Source: Lentzea nigeriaca (GTDB lineage: Bacteria; Actinomycetota; Actinomycetes; Mycobacteriales; Pseudonocardiaceae). From it: 64,000 bases of DNA. The translations under genes and the position numbers were made by a program. This document shows positions 60,554 to 64,000 of this stretch, one piece after another. The stretch covers positions 95,215-159,214 of the forward strand of contig NZ_JAFBCX010000016.1 in NCBI RefSeq assembly GCF_016907955.1, read 5' to 3'. The notes under the pieces were generated by a model, which worked only from the letters and a program-made list of their open reading frames with translations, was not told the origin of the DNA and did not search any database. How positions within the stretch are numbered: the stretch's first letter is position 1; each line of letters starts with the position of its first letter.

Positions 60554-60988
60554 TTACTCCGTCGGGAGGTCATTGGTCGAATTCGGGTCGATGCGGCGAT
60601 CCTCGACCGCGATCCGCACGTCGTTGATGCTCGCCTCGCGCCGGCTCATGAGGCCGGACGGCGCGAACTCCCAGTTCTCGTTGCCGTAGCTGCGCCACCA
60701 CTGGCCCTCGTCGTCGTGCCACTCGTACTGGAAGCGCACGGCGATGCGGTTGTCGCCGTAGGCCCACAGCGACTTGCGCAGCACGTACTCGTGCTCCCGC
60801 TCCCACTTCTTCGTCAGGAACGCGACGATCTCGCCGGTGCCGCGGATGAACTCGGACCTGTTGCGCCACACCGAATCCGGCGTGTAGGCGCGGGCGACCC
60901 GTTCCGGATCGCGGGTGTTCCAGGCGTCCTGGGCCGCCTGCACCTTGAGCCGGGCGGTGTCGGCGTCGAACGGGGGGACGAGGTTCAC
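60554..60988 (-). CDS. NTF2-like protein (DUF1348)
   Basis: A 144-residue SnoaL/NTF2-fold protein of the DUF1348 family: KVQAAQDAWNTRDPERVARAYTPDSVWRNRSEFIRGTGEIVAFLTKKWERE and YEWHDDEGQWWRSYGNENWEF are diagnostic. Function unknown. GTG 60988 has GGAAGGA upstream. First gene of the three-gene operon, divergent from the CGNR regulator; the spacer carries repeated CGTTAG words. Confidence 0.92.
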   Translation of the reverse strand: MNLVPPFDADTARLKVQAAQDAWNTRDPERVARAYTPDSVWRNRSEFIRGTGEIVAFLTKKWEREHEYVLRKSLWAYGDNRIAVRFQYEWHDDEGQWWRSYGNENWEFAPSGLMSRREASINDVRIAVEDRRIDPNSTNDLPTE

Positions 60989-61023
60989 GAGGAGTCCTTC
61001 CAACGGTTGGGCGACGCTGTAAA

Positions 61024-61068
61024 CGTTAGAACGCGAGCCTAACGGATGCAAGCCTGTGTTACCGTTAG
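61024..61068. promoter_or_regulatory. CGTTAG/CTAACG repeats before CGNR regulator
   Basis: CGTTAG (61024-61029), CTAACG (61039-61044) and CGTTAG (61063-61068): one inverted pair 15 bp apart and another 24 bp apart. They lie in the 82-bp spacer between divergent starts, and the last one ends 2 bp before the regulator GTG. Likely binding sites of the CGNR protein. Confidence 0.55.
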
Positions 61069-61070
61069 AC

Positions 61071-61634
61071 GTGCTGACCCCCGACGAACCCCGTCCGGTC
61101 CTGCTGATGAACACGATCTGGGCCAACCGGTCGCAGGTGAACGACGACCTGACCACGGTCCGCGGGCTTCGCGACTTCCTGGGCGTGCCCGCGGACCAGG
61201 CCGACCTCGCGGCGTTTCGCGCGCTGCGGCAGGCGCTCCGCGATCTCGCCGGCGTGCTCACCGAGGACACGCGTGCGGTCGCGCGGAATCGTGACCTGGA
61301 GCGCGCGGTGGCCGAGGTGAACCGTGCGGCGAAGAGTGCGCGGCAGTGGCCGCAGCTCGCGGTGCGTGACGGGGAACTGTTGCGGGACAACGAAAGTGAG
61401 GGGCCGCCCGCCCAGCAAGCGCTTGCCGCGATCGCCGCCGAGGCCGTAGAGCTCTTCACCGGCGAGAACCGGGTGCTGTTGCGCGCCTGTTATGCGCCGG
61501 GCTGCGTGCTCTACTTCGTGAAGGACCACCCGCGCCGCGAGTGGTGTTCGCCGGCCTGTGGCAACAGGGTCCGCGCGGCACGACACTACCGGCGCAATCG
61601 GGGTGAATCGCCTGGTCCGAACGGGTTTTCCTGA
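61071..61634 (+). CDS. CGNR zinc-finger transcriptional regulator
   Basis: A 187-residue protein: an ABATE (putative stress-sensing) domain at about 10-130 (LLMNTIWANRS, DDLTTVRGLRDFLG) and a C-terminal CGNR zinc finger (CYAPGCVLYFVKDHPRREWCSPACGNRVRAARHYRR at about 141-177) with the defining CGNR at the end. GTG 61071 or GTG 61056 may start it. Divergent from the NTF2/MOSC/monooxygenase operon, its probable target. Confidence 0.92.
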   Translation: MLTPDEPRPVLLMNTIWANRSQVNDDLTTVRGLRDFLGVPADQADLAAFRALRQALRDLAGVLTEDTRAVARNRDLERAVAEVNRAAKSARQWPQLAVRDGELLRDNESEGPPAQQALAAIAAEAVELFTGENRVLLRACYAPGCVLYFVKDHPRREWCSPACGNRVRAARHYRRNRGESPGPNGFS

Positions 61635-61716
61635 TCGCCGGGGCTACACATGAGCCGCCGCAGTTCCGATAACCGGAGAACAGTAGGGCGCGCTCTTTGT
61701 GTGGTGGTGATCCGCG

Positions 61717-62874
61717 ATGTCCCGAGAATCCGTGCCAGGCCACGACATCAGCTATCACCTCGTCTGCTTCGACGAGACAGGCAACGAGCGGGGGCGCGAC
61801 AGCGCGGACGTCCTGTACGACGCCCGCCGCGGTGTCACCGACGTGTTCTTCTTCATCCACGGGTGGAACGGCGATGTGCCCGCCGCCCGGCAGCAGTACG
61901 GGCAGTGGGTGAGGACCATGGCCGACTGCCGCGCCGAACGTGAGGCGGCGCACCGGCTTCCCGGCGGCTTCAAGGCCCTGCTCGTCGGCCTGCACTGGCC
62001 GTCGAAGGCGTGGGGCGACGAGGACGTCCGGTCCGACGAGTTCATCAAGGCGCAGGCTCAGCGCCTCGGGGGAGGTGCCGGCCGCACCGCCGCGGTGCGC
62101 ACGATCGTCGAAGCCGCGCGGCAGCACCCGTGCCGGATGTCGGCCGCGGTCAAGCAGGCCTACGACTACCTGGAGAGCTCTGTCCCGGACCTGCCGGGTG
62201 AGGACGGGATGGCGTTCGACGCCGAGCAGCTCTACCGGGCGTGCCTGGAGGACCCGGCGCTGGGCGGGATCCTGTCGCCGTTGCGGATCCTGACGTTCTG
62301 GAAGATGAAGCGCCGCGCGAAGGTCTTCGGGGAGAGCGGTGCGGCGCGGATCGCCCGCGACGTCGCCCAGGCCGCCCCTCAGGCACGCATCCACCTGATG
62401 GGCCACAGCTTCGGCTGCATCACCGCGACCGCGATGGCGAACGCCGTGCAGCCCGCGACGCTGACGCTCGTGCAGGGCGCGATGTCGCTGTGGTCGTTCG
62501 CGGAACGGCTGCCCGGCGAGCCCGGCTCCGGCTACTTCCGCGGCGTGCTCGGCCGCGTGCCCGGTCCGATCATCGTCACGACCTCCTCGCACGACTACGC
62601 CATCGGCCGCTTCTACCCGCTGGCCGCGCGCTCGGGCCGTCAGATCGACCTCGACGAGTACCCGAAGTACGGCGGCATCGGCTCGCACGGCGTGCAGGGC
62701 ACCTACGCCCACGGCCACAACATCGGATCTCCCGGCGAACTGACCAGGGGGCAGGTGCACAACGTCGACTGCACGTCGGTGATCCGCCGTATCGACGGAA
62801 TCGCCGGAGCCCACAACGACATCTGTCACCCGGAACTCGCTCGGCTGCTCTGGAGGGCGGTGTTGTCGCGCTAG
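61717..62874 (+). CDS. Alpha/beta-hydrolase-fold protein
   Basis: A 385-residue cytoplasmic protein. FFFIHGWNGDV near residue 45 is the oxyanion strand, the nucleophile elbow is IHLMGHSFGCITATAM near 230, and His candidates are in YGGIGSHGVQGTYAHGHN near 325 and in HNDICHPEL near 367. Resembles uncharacterised hydrolases related to DUF900. No signal peptide. Substrate unknown. ATG 61717 gives 385 residues; weak GGTGGTGATC before it. Confidence 0.8.
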   Translation: MSRESVPGHDISYHLVCFDETGNERGRDSADVLYDARRGVTDVFFFIHGWNGDVPAARQQYGQWVRTMADCRAEREAAHRLPGGFKALLVGLHWPSKAWGDEDVRSDEFIKAQAQRLGGGAGRTAAVRTIVEAARQHPCRMSAAVKQAYDYLESSVPDLPGEDGMAFDAEQLYRACLEDPALGGILSPLRILTFWKMKRRAKVFGESGAARIARDVAQAAPQARIHLMGHSFGCITATAMANAVQPATLTLVQGAMSLWSFAERLPGEPGSGYFRGVLGRVPGPIIVTTSSHDYAIGRFYPLAARSGRQIDLDEYPKYGGIGSHGVQGTYAHGHNIGSPGELTRGQVHNVDCTSVIRRIDGIAGAHNDICHPELARLLWRAVLSR

Positions 62875-62983
62875 GGGTTGTCCGTTTTCAGAAACACGCG
62901 ATTCCGTTGACTCCTCCGATGACTCGGTTCTACGGTGAGTGCACCGTCGCTGCCGAAAACCTCGGAGCCGAGGACGGTAACAG

Positions 62984-63673
62984 ATGTTTCGTCGTCCATT
63001 GTGGATAGTCGCTGCCTTCGTGCTGGCGCTCGTCGCGGGAACGACCCCGGCGCGGGCCGCGGATCCCGTGCTGGTGCCCATCTTCGACGGCAAGACCCTC
63101 GACGGCTGGACCATGCACGCCAAGGACGCGTTCGTCGTCAAGAACGGCGCGATCCACAGCCAGAAAGACGCCTCGCGCGGCTGGATCTACTACAACAAGC
63201 AGCAGTACAAGAGCTTCCGCTGGATCTTCAAGCTGCGCCAGGTGTCCGGCAACCACAAGCCGACCGTGCTGATCTGGGGCAAGATCCAGACCCCGCCGCT
63301 GAACGGCCTCGGCGCGATCCAGTTCCAGCCGCCCAACGGTGGCGCGTGGGACTACCGGCCAGGCCACAACAACGGCGGCAAGGGCCTCTTCACGAAGTAC
63401 CCGCACCCGAACTGGGACGTGAAGAAGTGGGCGCAGTGCGAGATCCTTGCCAACGGTGACACCGGAATCGCGCGCATGGCGTGCTGTCCGCTGCCCGACG
63501 GTGCGACCAAGTGCAAGGCGCAGGAAGTCCTGAAGTTCGAGGACAAGAAGGAACCCGCGGGCCGCGAGGCGCCGGTGGCGATCCAGATCCACAACAAGGG
63601 CATCGAGGACGAGTACAAGGACCTGGTCGTCGAGTCCCCGGTCGCGGACCCCACGAAGTTCATCACGACCTAG
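62984..63673 (+). CDS. Secreted DUF1080 (3-keto-disaccharide hydrolase-like) protein
   Basis: A 229-residue exported protein: signal peptide ending near ARA at residue 25, then a LamG-like DUF1080 domain (VPIFDGKTLDGWTMHAKDAFVVKNGAIHS is the hallmark start). Family members include 3-keto-glucoside hydrolases and carbohydrate-binding proteins. Four Cys (CEILAN, CCPLPDGATKCKAQ) may form disulfides. The stop TAG is the first three bases of the MITE-like element, so the original C-terminus may have been different. Confidence 0.88.
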   Translation: MFRRPLWIVAAFVLALVAGTTPARAADPVLVPIFDGKTLDGWTMHAKDAFVVKNGAIHSQKDASRGWIYYNKQQYKSFRWIFKLRQVSGNHKPTVLIWGKIQTPPLNGLGAIQFQPPNGGAWDYRPGHNNGGKGLFTKYPHPNWDVKKWAQCEILANGDTGIARMACCPLPDGATKCKAQEVLKFEDKKEPAGREAPVAIQIHNKGIEDEYKDLVVESPVADPTKFITT

Positions 63674-63837
63674 GGCCTGTATCGAGGTCCCGTTCGATGA
63701 GAGTCGCGCCTGAGGTGGTTTCTGATGGTGCGGCCGGACGGCCCGCATGCCGGTGTCGTATGTGGGCCGTCCGGCCGTGCCGCCAGGGGTCGCCTCAGGC
63801 CCGGCTATCGCGAACATGGACCTCGATACAGGCCCTA
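63671..63837. mobile_element. 167-bp MITE-like element, 20-bp terminal inverted repeats
   Basis: Perfect 20-bp terminal repeats: TAGGGCCTGTATCGAGGTCC at 63671-63690 and its inverse at 63818-63837. If the outer TA on each side is the target duplication, the element has 18-bp ends and fits IS630/Tc1-mariner-type insertion. Inside are nested inverted repeats: GCCTGAGG 63708-63715 with 63793-63800, and GGCCGGACGGCCC 63732-63744 with 63764-63776, so the whole can fold into one long hairpin. It has no coding capacity. Confidence 0.75.
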
Positions 63838-63886
63838 GCCTCGGAATTTCGCGTGATTTGAGGTGACACGCCCCTGAACGCGCGGA

Positions 63887-63952
63887 AGTGCCTGTCCTGT
63901 AAGGAAAACTGGTGTTTGCGAAGACATCAGATACACCGAACAGGAAGGCACT
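63887..63952. repeat. Near-inverted repeat before the edge gene
   Basis: AGTGCCTGTCCTGT (63887-63900) and ACAGGAAGGCACT (63940-63952) pair with one base missing, with GGTGT/ACACC (63911-63915, 63933-63937) inside. It looks like an IS end or a leader hairpin just before the gene at 63959. Confidence 0.4.
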
Positions 63953-63958
63953 CCGCAG

Positions 63959-64000
63959 GTGAAGCGTAGCGCAGGTCCGTGTCTGGTTCTTGATCCGGCT
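63959..64000 (+). CDS. Start of a gene cut by window edge (possibly a transposase)
   Basis: GTG 63959 with GGAAGG ten bases upstream opens VKRSAGPCLVLDPA before the window ends. Fourteen residues are too few to identify it. Its position just after an inverted repeat and near the MITE-like element suggests an insertion sequence; I cannot confirm this. Confidence 0.3.
   Translation, partial: MKRSAGPCLVLDPA

Overview
This window is high-GC, gene-dense DNA of the kind found in filamentous Actinomycetota. The gene content (an AfsR-type SARP regulator, an MbtH protein with an amino-acid N-hydroxylase, a DUF397/helix-turn-helix pair, LLM flavin oxidoreductases, an ECF sigma/anti-sigma pair, fused isobutyryl-CoA mutase) and the frequent GTG and TTG starts fit the order Pseudonocardiales (Lentzea/Saccharothrix/Amycolatopsis-like). 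That placement is inference; no rRNA, tRNA or CRISPR array was seen. Most genes sit in short operons with 1-4 bp start/stop overlaps (ATGA, GTGA, TTGA), and these decide many of the starts given here.

Layout. 0-4 kb: end of a HAD hydrolase, a WS/DGAT acyltransferase, a MEDS/ATPase anti-sigma-type regulator, an enol-lactonase-like hydrolase and a MOSC protein. 4.2-12.1 kb: a LacI regulator and an Opp/Dpp-type five-subunit ABC importer ending in a GH1 beta-glucosidase, with LacI-type palindromes before the regulator and before the importer, i.e. an oligosaccharide uptake system. 12.1-13.6 kb: an iron-box-like site, an ornithine/lysine N-hydroxylase and MbtH, without the NRPS they normally serve. 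13.6-17 kb: an NmrA-like reductase with a DMT transporter, and a YtrA-type GntR/ABC operon behind a clear operator. 17-20 kb: two exported hydrolases, a GH85 endo-beta-N-acetylglucosaminidase and a cutinase/PET-hydrolase homologue. 20.2-23.5 kb: a MacB-like ABC exporter. 23.7-27.4 kb: small metabolic enzymes. 27.4-31 kb: a ClpX-type zinc-finger HTH protein behind CTAG-rich palindromes, then a response regulator/histidine kinase/PP2C phosphatase operon.

33-37.7 kb holds a coherent candidate redox system: an ECF sigma factor with a zinc-type anti-sigma, and divergently a secreted-repeat lipoprotein, a DUF4142 protein, a heme-type membrane domain fused to a ferredoxin, and an FAD-dependent ferredoxin reductase. 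A SigL-like promoter precedes the lipoprotein. 38-42.3 kb: a KAS III with a divergent TetR, and an 848-residue SARP containing a TTA codon. 42.5-46 kb: modABC with an HTH-TOBE regulator, facing an ArsR gene behind a 36-bp perfect-arm palindrome. 46-51 kb: oxidoreductases, a polyprenyl-synthetase-like protein with degenerate aspartate motifs, and an ATPase-LuxR fusion. 51.6-54.8 kb: icmF. 55.3-58.4 kb: a MarR regulon (MarR, LLM oxidoreductase, DoxX and divergent NmrA) with five copies of one 16-bp operator. 58.6-61.6 kb: an FAD monooxygenase/MOSC/NTF2-like operon facing a CGNR zinc-finger regulator. 61.7-64 kb: an alpha/beta hydrolase, a DUF1080 protein whose stop codon lies in the end of a 167-bp MITE-like element, and the start of another gene at the window edge.

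Gene relics (alpha/beta hydrolase, acyl-CoA dehydrogenase, XRE/DUF5753) near 39.7, 42.4 and 55 kb, together with the MITE, show that the right half has been rearranged.
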